From NCBI RefSeq assembly GCF_000260715.1, contig NC_017834.1, positions 1,302,001 through 1,366,000 of the forward strand: a stretch of DNA of 64,000 nt, given 5' to 3'. Below the pieces are notes generated by a model that saw only the letters and a list, made by a program, of their open reading frames with translations, was not told the DNA's origin and made no database searches. This DNA comes from Bifidobacterium animalis subsp. animalis ATCC 25527. GTDB lineage: Bacteria; Actinomycetota; Actinomycetes; Actinomycetales; Bifidobacteriaceae. Positions 21,463 through 31,808 of the stretch are shown here, piece after piece. Each line of letters starts with the position of its first letter. Positions within the stretch are counted from its first letter, which is position 1. A program made the position numbers and the translations under genes.

Positions 21463-22142
21463 AGGTTGCGATTGTTGACGACGACCCTATTGTCTGCTCG
21501 TCCATCGGCACGATTCTCACGGCCACTGGCACCGCCGAGGTCGTGTGGACTGCGCATGACGGGGGCGCCGCCGTGGTGGCCTATGCACGTCAGAAACCGG
21601 ATGTGTTGCTCATCGACGTGCAGATGCCGGGCACCGACGGCCTTGAAGCCAGCGAGCGCATTCTCGCCGAGCACCCCGACGCCCGCATTCTCGTGCTCAC
21701 CACTTTCGCCGATTCGGAGTACATTCGCCGTGCCATCGAATTGGGCACGAAAGGCTATCTCATCAAACAGGACGTGGCTTCGGTGATTCCCGCAGTGCAG
21801 GCGGTCATGGCCGGGCAGGTGGTGTTGGGTGCGGACGTGCTGCGCAACCTGCCGATGCACGATGCGTTTGGGAATGTGGAGGGACCAAAGGCGTCTCCGT
21901 TACCGGAAGATTCCAGATTCGCGCATCTCACCGACCGGGAGCACGACATCGTCGAGCTGGTCGCCGAGGGGCTCGACAATCGTGAGATCGCGGCGAAGCT
22001 GTTCCTGAGCGGGGGCACCGTGCGCAACCGCATCAGCGACATTCTGGCGAAGACGAACATCTCGAACCGCACGAAGCTCGCCATCGAATGGCTGACGTCG
22101 CATGACCCTCACATCCATGATCATCACATCGATGTGCGATAG
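21459..22142 (+). CDS. NarL/LuxR-family response regulator
   Basis: This 227-residue regulator pairs with the upstream kinase. The receiver domain (1-120) has the acidic pair VDDDP, the phospho-accepting Asp in LLIDVQMPGTDG, and TKGYLIK with the conserved Lys. The LuxR-type DNA-binding domain (about 150-215) reads LTDREHDIVELVAEGLDN then REIAAKLFLSGGTVRNRISD. ATG 21459 overlaps the kinase stop by four bases and has AAAGGA upstream. The short receiver tail and C-terminal HDHHIDVR are unremarkable. Its 3' end overlaps the convergent DUF262 gene by 19 bases. It likely controls the exporter operon. Confidence 0.93.
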   Translation: MKVAIVDDDPIVCSSIGTILTATGTAEVVWTAHDGGAAVVAYARQKPDVLLIDVQMPGTDGLEASERILAEHPDARILVLTTFADSEYIRRAIELGTKGYLIKQDVASVIPAVQAVMAGQVVLGADVLRNLPMHDAFGNVEGPKASPLPEDSRFAHLTDREHDIVELVAEGLDNREIAAKLFLSGGTVRNRISDILAKTNISNRTKLAIEWLTSHDPHIHDHHIDVR

Positions 22143-24208
22143 GTCTTCCAGATATCGCTCAATGCACGGCCGTCGGATTCCCGCTTCCATACGTTCAGGC
22201 TCGCCGAGGAACCTCCGATGGCGCGGGCAGCGGACGTCGGTGTCGCATATTCGGTTCCATTCTCTCCCCGGAACCCGGACTCGGTGACGGTGATACGCCA
22301 GATCTCGTGCTTGCGTGGGCGGTTCCATACGAATCGGTCCCCCACCGTGAGCAGACCGGCGCGCACCACTTCACCCACCGTCACACGCTTCGACGTGCGT
22401 CTACTGCGATGCGCTGAGGCGCCTATGCGGTCGGACTGCCCCTGCGGCTCCGCCAAAGATCCCAGCTCCCCCGGATTGATGTTCCACGCCTGTGCGATCA
22501 GCTCAACGATCTGGTGCTGCCGCAATTGCAGGAACTGCGGCGTCAGCTTCTCAAGTTCGCCTATCACGCGCGTCAATGGAAACTGACGTGAGCTTGGGCT
22601 GCGCAGAATGCGGGCTCGTCGCGTCTGGAAGTCGTCGAGTCCCTCCATCGATTTGCGGGTGGATTGGGTGAGCACATAGTTGCCTATGCGCTCCGCCCAG
22701 TAATCGCACTGACCAGCAGGCCAATCCGCGAAATCCGACCCCGACTGTATACGTACGGGGATGAGCGGCACCGCATTGAGACTACGCGGTCGGGTGATCC
22801 GGCCTCCGGACAGCTGCTCGTTCGCACGGATCAGCAGCAGGCGTTTCATATTGCTGTCGATCGACAGTTCGCCGCGCAGATGCAGCATGGCGAGTCGTTG
22901 CTCGTCGCCGTCGACATGGAAGCCTGCAATGCGCTGCAATGGGACGCCTTTGTTCAGATCACGCACGATTGTGGACGAGCGTGTGCGCCGTTCAAGCTCG
23001 CTCTTGCCGTTCAGGCAATCGGTGCCGGTGACGCGGTCGAGCGAGGCGAGCACGTCACGCAGACGTTGGGCGTCATGCACCTTCACCTGGTGTTCGCGTT
23101 CATGATCCGTCCTCTGCCGTTCGAAGACGACGGTGTCGGGGTCGTCGAGTCCTTTGAGCGAATGCACGAGCACCCACATGGCGACTGGATGCCAGTCCTT
23201 GGAGGGGTAGTCATTGAGTCCTATGAGCAGATCGACCACGTCGTCCGGCAGCAGGCTCTCTCCGGGTCGGTGAATGATCTCATTGGCGATCGCGTATGGC
23301 CGCAGCACCTCGTCGATGTATTCGATGCCCTCGCCCTTGCGCATATAGCGCTCGAGCACATGGTCCATGAAGTCGGCGATGAGTGATTCGCATAATGGGG
23401 CCTTGGTGGCGATGAGGTCGAGATCCTTGAAGAAGCGTTCGATGCGTTCGGTGTCGTCGCCCATCGGCTCCATGATTTCGTCCCAATACCTGGCGTAGGC
23501 GTCGCGTGCCGCCGGTGAGATGGACGAGACCACCTTCGCCTTGAACACGTCGGAGGGGGTCAGCGGCATGCCACGCATGTTCATCACGTCGAAGATGCGG
23601 TAGGCGCCGGAGATGTCGTCGGTGGTCACGATGACGAACATGACGTCGTTGACCAGGTATTGCGCGAACTGGCGGCGTTCGTCGTCCTGCATACGCGCCA
23701 GAATGTCGTACGCGCATCTCGTGTTGCCCTGAATGTTGCGCTGGGCCTGCGTGTGGATATCGGTCTCGCGCAGGTCGAACAGCGCCTCGAGGTCGCCTTG
23801 CTGCACGTATTCGCGGAAGAACCCCTCGTCCTGCTCACGCAAGGTGAGTCTCGGCTCCGCGTTGATGCCGCGCAGCTTGTCGCCGGCCTCCATAAGCAGT
23901 CCTTCCAGACTGGAGGTCAGTTGTGGATCCTCCTCCAGCGCAAGCAGAATCGAGAACAGGATCGACAGTGAGACCAGGCGTTGCTGCCCGTCGATCACCT
24001 GGTGCATGCCGCGCTCGTCATGCACGAGAATCAGCGACCCCAGGAAGTACGGTCCATCGTGCAACGCGCAGGCGTCCATGACGTCGTTGACGAGCTGCCG
24101 CATCTGCGCATCATGCCAACTGTACGAACGCTGGAACGAAGGTATGGTGAACCGGTAGTCGGAGGTGAACACCTTCGACAGCGGCTTCTCACTGGCACTA
24201 ATCGACAT
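22124..24208 (-). CDS. DUF262 (GmrS-like) protein with C-terminal RAMA-like domain; candidate defence gene
   Basis: This 694-residue protein opens with a DUF262 domain: the motif FTIPSFQRSYSW at residues 20-31 and VIDGQQRLVSLS at 71-82. These ParB/Srx-fold residues bind and hydrolyse nucleotide in GmrSD-type (type IV) restriction systems and in BrxU. The middle region (about 300-590) is where a DUF1524 HNH-like nuclease would sit, but I cannot see a clear His-Asn-His motif. The C-terminal ~95 residues (VTVGEVVRAGLLTVGDRFVW ... TEYATPTSAARAIGGSSASL) resemble RAMA modified-DNA reader domains. ATG 24208 has AAGGGGG upstream. The gene stands alone and overlaps the convergent regulator gene by 19 bases. 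Confidence 0.8.
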   Translation of the reverse strand: MSISASEKPLSKVFTSDYRFTIPSFQRSYSWHDAQMRQLVNDVMDACALHDGPYFLGSLILVHDERGMHQVIDGQQRLVSLSILFSILLALEEDPQLTSSLEGLLMEAGDKLRGINAEPRLTLREQDEGFFREYVQQGDLEALFDLRETDIHTQAQRNIQGNTRCAYDILARMQDDERRQFAQYLVNDVMFVIVTTDDISGAYRIFDVMNMRGMPLTPSDVFKAKVVSSISPAARDAYARYWDEIMEPMGDDTERIERFFKDLDLIATKAPLCESLIADFMDHVLERYMRKGEGIEYIDEVLRPYAIANEIIHRPGESLLPDDVVDLLIGLNDYPSKDWHPVAMWVLVHSLKGLDDPDTVVFERQRTDHEREHQVKVHDAQRLRDVLASLDRVTGTDCLNGKSELERRTRSSTIVRDLNKGVPLQRIAGFHVDGDEQRLAMLHLRGELSIDSNMKRLLLIRANEQLSGGRITRPRSLNAVPLIPVRIQSGSDFADWPAGQCDYWAERIGNYVLTQSTRKSMEGLDDFQTRRARILRSPSSRQFPLTRVIGELEKLTPQFLQLRQHQIVELIAQAWNINPGELGSLAEPQGQSDRIGASAHRSRRTSKRVTVGEVVRAGLLTVGDRFVWNRPRKHEIWRITVTESGFRGENGTEYATPTSAARAIGGSSASLNVWKRESDGRALSDIWKTYRTSM

Positions 24209-24355
24209 CACGTCCCCCTTCCGGCATACGCCGATCATGGCAGGGATGCGTGGTGCGTCCGCATGACGCCTGCCGGTCGCCCGCAATGATCGACGCTGTT
24301 CTTTGCTTCACGCTGTCATTGTAACAAGGGTGACGCGCCGGGGTCTGGGCCGGCC

Positions 24356-25006
24356 TTAGATTCCCTCTTTCCATGCACGATATTCACCTGACTTGCGCTG
24401 CCACTGCTCGTGGTCGGCATCGGTGATGGCACGGATCGGACGGCACGGGTTGCCCACGGCAATGCAATGCGAGGGGATGTCCTTGATCACAACGGAGCCG
24501 GCGCCGATCACCACGTCATCGCCGATCGTGACGCCCGGGCACACGGTGACGTTGCCGCCGAACCATACGTCGTTGCCGATGGAGATTGGCTTTCCGCCCT
24601 CCAGCTGTTCGTTGCGCACCTGCGCATCGATCGGGTGATAGGGTGTGAGCAGGCTGACCCGCGGGCCGAAGAACACGTTGTCGCCGATGTCGATGCGTGC
24701 CACGTCGAGGAAGATGCAGTCGGTGTTCGCATAGAAGTTTCTGCCGATGTAGGTGTTGCACCCGTAATCGGCGCGGAACGGCGGCTCAATGTACGAGCCT
24801 TCGCCGAAACTGCCGAACAGTTCACGGAACAGGGCTTCGCGCTTGTCGAACTCGTCGTAGTCCGAACGGTTGATCTCCTGCACGAGCCTGCGACGCTTGA
24901 GGCTGTGTTCCTTGAGGTACGGGTCGTCTGCGATGTACAGTTCGCCGCTCAGCATGCGTTCGTACTCGCGGGTGTCGGCACTGGTTCCGTTGGTCATGGC
25001 GCTCAT
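24356..25006 (-). CDS. Sugar O-acetyltransferase, maltose/galactoside acetyltransferase type
   Basis: This 216-residue enzyme is predicted to move an acetyl group from acetyl-CoA to a sugar hydroxyl. It has the Mac N-terminal domain (EYERMLSGELYIADDPYLKEH), then left-handed beta-helix hexapeptide repeats (YIEPPFRADYGCNTYIGRNF, IDIGDNVFFGPRVSLLTPYH with the catalytic His, WFGGNVTVCPGVTIGDDVVI). The C-terminus AVGNPCRPIRAIT is standard. ATG 25006 lies only 2 bases after AAGGAG, and ATG 24997 is 11 bases after it, so the start is uncertain by 3 residues. It is monocistronic. Confidence 0.92.
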   Translation of the reverse strand: MSAMTNGTSADTREYERMLSGELYIADDPYLKEHSLKRRRLVQEINRSDYDEFDKREALFRELFGSFGEGSYIEPPFRADYGCNTYIGRNFYANTDCIFLDVARIDIGDNVFFGPRVSLLTPYHPIDAQVRNEQLEGGKPISIGNDVWFGGNVTVCPGVTIGDDVVIGAGSVVIKDIPSHCIAVGNPCRPIRAITDADHEQWQRKSGEYRAWKEGI

Positions 25007-25089
25007 CGCTCCTTGGGCTCACGATTCATTCTCTGGCTCAAGGATATCCGATGACGCACGGATTGCAATCCACGGCATCCCATGACATT

Positions 25090-25107
25090 CCAATCTGCGC
25101 AGATTGG
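25090..25107. promoter_or_regulatory. 18-bp perfect palindrome upstream of a small membrane protein gene
   Basis: ccaatctgcgcagattgg reads the same on both strands. A possible -10 (TATTCT, 25109-25114) follows directly, so a bound repressor could block transcription of the gene at 25170. Operator function is inference. Confidence 0.45.
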
Positions 25108-25169
25108 TGTATTCTGTTCTATGAAAGCGTTTGCAATACTAAACGAACGCTCTTTCAAAGGAGAAAGAT

Positions 25170-25421
25170 ATGACATTGCTGTGGAGCAGTCTGTTCACGA
25201 TCATCGTCGTGGGGCTGGCACTGTGGGTCCTGTATTACATCATCCGTGCCGCTGTGAGCGCCGGCATCAAAGACGCCTATGCCCAGATGGGGTTCATTCG
25301 CGAGCCCGACACCGAGGAAGACCAGCTGCAGCGCAGGCGTGAGGAACTGCAGGAAGAGCGCGTGCAGGCCATCGTGAATTCCGAGGTGGATCGAATGTCG
25401 AGGGAGAACGGCAAGCATTGA
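25170..25421 (+). CDS. Small single-span membrane protein, unknown function
   Basis: This 83-residue protein is not recognised. It has one N-terminal membrane helix (LWSSLFTIIVVGLALWVLYYII, residues 4-25), an amphipathic stretch, and a highly charged helical tail (EEDQLQRRREELQEERVQAI) likely to form a coiled coil in the cytoplasm. The start is well supported by AAAGGAGAAAGAT before the ATG. A hairpin terminator follows the stop. It is monocistronic and preceded by a perfect palindrome that may be an operator. Confidence 0.75.
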   Translation: MTLLWSSLFTIIVVGLALWVLYYIIRAAVSAGIKDAYAQMGFIREPDTEEDQLQRRREELQEERVQAIVNSEVDRMSRENGKH

Positions 25422-25438
25422 ACAAGCGTTGAAATAAC

Positions 25439-25494
25439 GGCTTATATGGGAAGGGGCGCACCTCGTTGGAGGTGCGCCCCTTCCCATATAAGCC
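25439..25494. terminator. 26-bp perfect hairpin between convergent genes
   Basis: Arms 25439-25464 and 25469-25494 are exact reverse complements with loop gttg. It lies between the small membrane protein gene and acn and can terminate both. Confidence 0.85.
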
Positions 25495-25504
25495 GGACGA
25501 GTGC

Positions 25505-28204
<2,700 letters not shown>

Positions 28205-28271
28205 AGTTCCTCCGAAATCTCATGGATGTTGCGTGCCATTAACACTACAGGGCGTTTGTGTCAACCCTTTT

Positions 28272-30842
28272 TCAGCCGTTTGTATTGTGAGATGCGCCAC
28301 CAATCCCGGTCTCGTGGCCCGCCTCCCGCATCCACTTGGGCAGGAAGCGCGAGAACACCCAGATGCTGATGACGAACAGCACGGTGGCGACGGCCATCTG
28401 CAGCAACAGGATCCACACCGCGCGCCCCGCGGGCAGCCCGAATGCGAAGAAGCGCGCAATGAACGGGATGCACGCGCCGATCACGCCGGCGGCGGCGAAG
28501 GCGAGCACCAGCCAGCCGCGCCATGAATTGAGCGGCTTCGACACCCTGGACAGCACGTAGATACCCATGAGGAACAGCACGGTGGCACACATCGAACGCA
28601 ACCAGAACAGCTGCTGCTCCGAGGTGAACACATTCCAGTGCATGAATCTGGGAATGAACCAGGCGCTCAGCAGCACCGAAAGTCCCGTGGCGATGCCGCA
28701 GGGCACCGAGAACGCGACCACCCTGCGTAGGAAGCCGGGAATATAGCGGCGCGTGTTCGGGGCGAGAGCCAGGAAGAACGCCGGTGCGCCGATCGTCAGC
28801 GCACCGATGTAGCTGATGTGGCGGGGCAGATACGGGAAGGGAATGCCCATGAGCACCACGCCGAGCGAAATCAGCGCGGAATAGGCGGTCTTCGTCACGA
28901 ACAGGCTCGCCACACGCTCCATGTTCGCCATCACCTGACGACCGCGCGCCACCACGTCGGGCAGATGCGAGAACTTCGAATCGACGAGCACCACCTCGGC
29001 CACGGCCTTCGTGGCCGGTGCCGCATTGCCCATGGCGATGCCGAGATCCGCCTCCTTGATCGCCAGTGCGTCGTTGACGCCATCGCCGGTCATCGCCACC
29101 ACATGGTCCTGCGTGTGCAACGCCTGCACAATCGCCTTCTTCTGTTCGGGCAGTACACGGCCGAGCACGTCCACTCCCTCGAGCACCCGGGCCAGCTCAT
29201 CGACGTTCTTCGGCAGCTCACGTGCGTCCATCGCCACAGGCTTGCGCTCGCCGGTCAACTGCACCTTCGCGGCGATGGCACCCACGGTCACCGGGTTGTC
29301 GCCCGAGATCACACGGCAACGCACGCCCTGTTCACGGAACCAGCGAAGCGTCGGCTCGGCGTCGGAACGAATGTGCTCCGAGCACAGCACGATCGCGACG
29401 GGCACCGCCGTACGCTCGAGTTGCGGGTTCGTTTCGAAATCGGCAGGCACATCGCCGCCGGGAACATGGGCGATGAGCAGCACGCGGTTGCCATTGTTGG
29501 CGTATTCGTTCACCTGCGCGAGAATCTGCTGGTATTCGCCGTCGAACCCGCTCAGCAGCACCTCGGGGGCACCCATGTACCACACGCCATTCTGGTCTTC
29601 GTCGGGAAGGTCGTGGAACGCGACCGCGCTCCATTTGCGCGCACTTGAGAACGGCACGCGCGCCAAGCCGGCGGAACCGGAGAAGCCTTGCTTGCTGAGC
29701 CCCTCCAACACCGCGCGTCCGGTGCCGTTGGGGCTCTCCTCGTTGGCGAGGTCGTATAGCGCCTGCATTGCATGTTGTTTGTTCCGGCAACCCGGCAGCG
29801 CTATGAAATCGTCGTACACGATACCGCCGTCGGTGATCGTGCCCGTCTTGTCGAGATTAAGCGCATCCACTCGTGCGAGAGTCTCCACCGAGTCGAGGTC
29901 CTGCACCAGCGTGTTCTTGCGGGCAAGGCGAATGGCGGCGAGCGCAAAATTGAGCGACGTGAGCAACACGAGCCCCTCGGGCACCATACCCACGACGCCG
30001 GCCACGGAAGAGACGACGGCCTGGCGCCATTCACCGGTCGCGATGGCGTTGTGCCAGCCGCCGACCGTGCGCATCTGCGTGACAATGAGCAGCACGCACA
30101 GCGGCACCACCAGGAATGTCATGAACTTGAGGATCGTGTTGATGCCCTTGTTCAGGTCGGAGACGTTCTTCTTGTACGCCTTCGCCTGAGCGGTCAACGT
30201 GGCGGCATAACTGTGGGCGCCGACCGCGGTCACCTTGACGAGCGCCATGCCGGAGACGGCCGTGGAACCCGAATACACGGTCTCGCCCCCCTGCTTGCGC
30301 ACGGTGCGCGACTCGCCGGTGATCATGGACTCGTCGAGTTCCAATCCCCAGGTATGCAGAATCTCGGCGTCGCACGGGATCTGCTCGCCGGAGCGAATCC
30401 ACAGACAGTCGCCGAGCACGATGCCGTTATGGGGGACGTCCACATCCTCGCCATCGCGGCGCACGAGGTAATCGGAGGCGATGAGAATGGAGAGCCTGTC
30501 GAGCGTGCGCTTGGCCCGCAACTCGGTGACGATGCCGATGCCGGTGTTGATGAGAATGACGAAGCCGAACACCGCGTCTTTCCACGAACCAGTGATGAGC
30601 ACCATGACCATGGCGGTGAAGATGATGCCGTTGAACAACGTGAACACATTGGCGCGCACGATGTCCGCCAGGGAACGCGACGTCGACGATTTCACCTCGT
30701 TCGTCTGGCCGCGCTCCACACGGTCGCGCACCTCGGCCGCGGTGAGCCCCTTCTCGGCAACGTCGGGCATATGCGCATGGTCGTCGCCACCTTGCGCGCC
30801 GGTCATCGATACACTCTGCTGTGCATTCGCGGAATCACTCAT
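28272..30842 (-). CDS. Cation-translocating P-type ATPase (CtpE-like)
   Basis: This is an integral membrane ATPase, 856 residues from ATG 30842. It has the phosphorylation motif LNLDKTGTITDGG near residue 332, the actuator motif MITGESRTV, and the hinge MTGDGVNDALAIKEADLGIA. Ten predicted membrane helices are arranged 4+6. It lacks the CPC heavy-metal motif in helix 4 (VVGMVPEGLVLLTS instead) and any N-terminal metal-binding domain. This VPEGL pattern fits calcium/magnesium-type (P2) pumps, and the nearest relatives I recall are CtpE proteins implicated in calcium uptake. A TTG at 30860 is an alternative start. Confidence 0.88.
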   Translation of the reverse strand: MSDSANAQQSVSMTGAQGGDDHAHMPDVAEKGLTAAEVRDRVERGQTNEVKSSTSRSLADIVRANVFTLFNGIIFTAMVMVLITGSWKDAVFGFVILINTGIGIVTELRAKRTLDRLSILIASDYLVRRDGEDVDVPHNGIVLGDCLWIRSGEQIPCDAEILHTWGLELDESMITGESRTVRKQGGETVYSGSTAVSGMALVKVTAVGAHSYAATLTAQAKAYKKNVSDLNKGINTILKFMTFLVVPLCVLLIVTQMRTVGGWHNAIATGEWRQAVVSSVAGVVGMVPEGLVLLTSLNFALAAIRLARKNTLVQDLDSVETLARVDALNLDKTGTITDGGIVYDDFIALPGCRNKQHAMQALYDLANEESPNGTGRAVLEGLSKQGFSGSAGLARVPFSSARKWSAVAFHDLPDEDQNGVWYMGAPEVLLSGFDGEYQQILAQVNEYANNGNRVLLIAHVPGGDVPADFETNPQLERTAVPVAIVLCSEHIRSDAEPTLRWFREQGVRCRVISGDNPVTVGAIAAKVQLTGERKPVAMDARELPKNVDELARVLEGVDVLGRVLPEQKKAIVQALHTQDHVVAMTGDGVNDALAIKEADLGIAMGNAAPATKAVAEVVLVDSKFSHLPDVVARGRQVMANMERVASLFVTKTAYSALISLGVVLMGIPFPYLPRHISYIGALTIGAPAFFLALAPNTRRYIPGFLRRVVAFSVPCGIATGLSVLLSAWFIPRFMHWNVFTSEQQLFWLRSMCATVLFLMGIYVLSRVSKPLNSWRGWLVLAFAAAGVIGACIPFIARFFAFGLPAGRAVWILLLQMAVATVLFVISIWVFSRFLPKWMREAGHETGIGGASHNTNG

Positions 30843-30890
30843 GTTCGCCAGTCTACTCAACCGTGCGCACGCAGGGGAATACGCCGGTGG

Positions 30891-31478
30891 TCAGGAACGC
30901 GTGCTGACGAAGATCTCCCGCTCATGGGGGTGGTCGAAGATCACCGACTGCAACGCCTCCCCCATGGGCTGCGCGTCCATCATGCGATCGTTGACGACGA
31001 AGGTGGCGGCGAACAGCTTGGTGTCGCCCGGCACATCGGTCGGATTGAGCAGCACGACCGGTATGCCCACATTGCGCGCGTTGGCGAGCGCCGTATTCCA
31101 CTGCGACTCGTCGTCATGGAAGGTGAGCCCGCTGATGACGATGACCTTGGGATGACGGCTCACCGCCTCGTTCACCGCCTGCCGTGCGAAATCGGCAGCG
31201 CGTTGCGGGTCCGCCGAGTACTGTTGCACATCGGTGTAGCTCGCCTTGAACTCCTTGGTGGCGAGCGAGCGCATCACCAGCTCGTCCGCGCCACCGTGCG
31301 GCGAGCCAATCACCGCGACGTCCAGCCGCGCACCGGTGTTCTCATTGTGGTTGTGCTCATAGGCCCCGTTGTTTTGCGTGTCTCCCACCGCCGCACCTTT
31401 CGGCATGCAGCCGGCCATCAGCGCCAGCGCCGCCACAGCGCATGCAATGGCCGCCAACCGTTTCGTTCTCCGTGCCAT
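30891..31478 (-). CDS. Lipoprotein resembling one lobe of a sugar-type periplasmic binding protein
   Basis: This 195-residue protein begins with a lipoprotein signal peptide (KRLAAIACAVAALALMAGC, lipobox LMAGC, Cys 24), so it is tethered outside the membrane. The mature part (ARLDVAVIGSPHGGADELVM, ADFARQAVNEAVSRHPKVIV, ALANARNVGIPVVLLNPTDV) looks like the N-terminal lobe of a LacI/RbsB-type binding protein, which is normally about 300 residues; the second lobe is missing. No ABC permease is adjacent. ATG 31478 follows GGGAGGA closely. It could be a degenerate binding protein or a distinct sensor. Confidence 0.75.
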   Translation of the reverse strand: MARRTKRLAAIACAVAALALMAGCMPKGAAVGDTQNNGAYEHNHNENTGARLDVAVIGSPHGGADELVMRSLATKEFKASYTDVQQYSADPQRAADFARQAVNEAVSRHPKVIVISGLTFHDDESQWNTALANARNVGIPVVLLNPTDVPGDTKLFAATFVVNDRMMDAQPMGEALQSVIFDHPHEREIFVSTRS

Positions 31479-31557
31479 GTTCCTCCCGCCTGCCGCGCTT
31501 CCCGTGCCCATCTCACCCAGTCGTAGCTTGGATGCCGTGAGGTATAGCGTAGCGCGG

Positions 31558-31701
31558 TTTCGTCATATCTACGCAAATCTGCGACAGAACAACGCATATC
31601 GGCGTCCTATTTCGCCAAATCAACGCAGATTGGCGCAAGTACGACGAAAATACGGGCATCTTTTCGTCCGTGTACCGCCAAAGTGCAGCGATATGACGAA
31701 A
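31558..31701. repeat. Structured spacer flanked by 12-bp inverted repeats
   Basis: tttcgtcatatc (31558-31569) and gatatgacgaaa (31690-31701) are exact reverse complements 120 bases apart. The interior has further short hairpins (cgca-aatc-tgcg; cgccaa..ttggcg; gacgaaaa..ttttcgtc). It carries no gene. It looks like a small mobile remnant (MITE-like) or a folded regulatory region upstream of the lipoprotein gene. Confidence 0.45.
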
Positions 31702-31808
31702 ACAGCAGGTCTCAGCGAATGCAAGTACAGATTCGTGCCTGTGACCGGGACGAACCATGGATACAAGCCCGCACCGGCACGGCACCGCCGGCAGATACGC
31801 GCTCCCCC

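Noticed and set aside
24208..25006. A multi-gene defence island around the DUF262 gene
   Set aside because: The neighbours are a two-component system and a sugar acetyltransferase; no methylase, helicase or BREX-like gene is present.
31520..31808. A short protein gene in the spacer upstream of the lipoprotein (99-codon minus frame)
   Set aside because: No ribosome site and no similarity; the region is dominated by inverted repeats.
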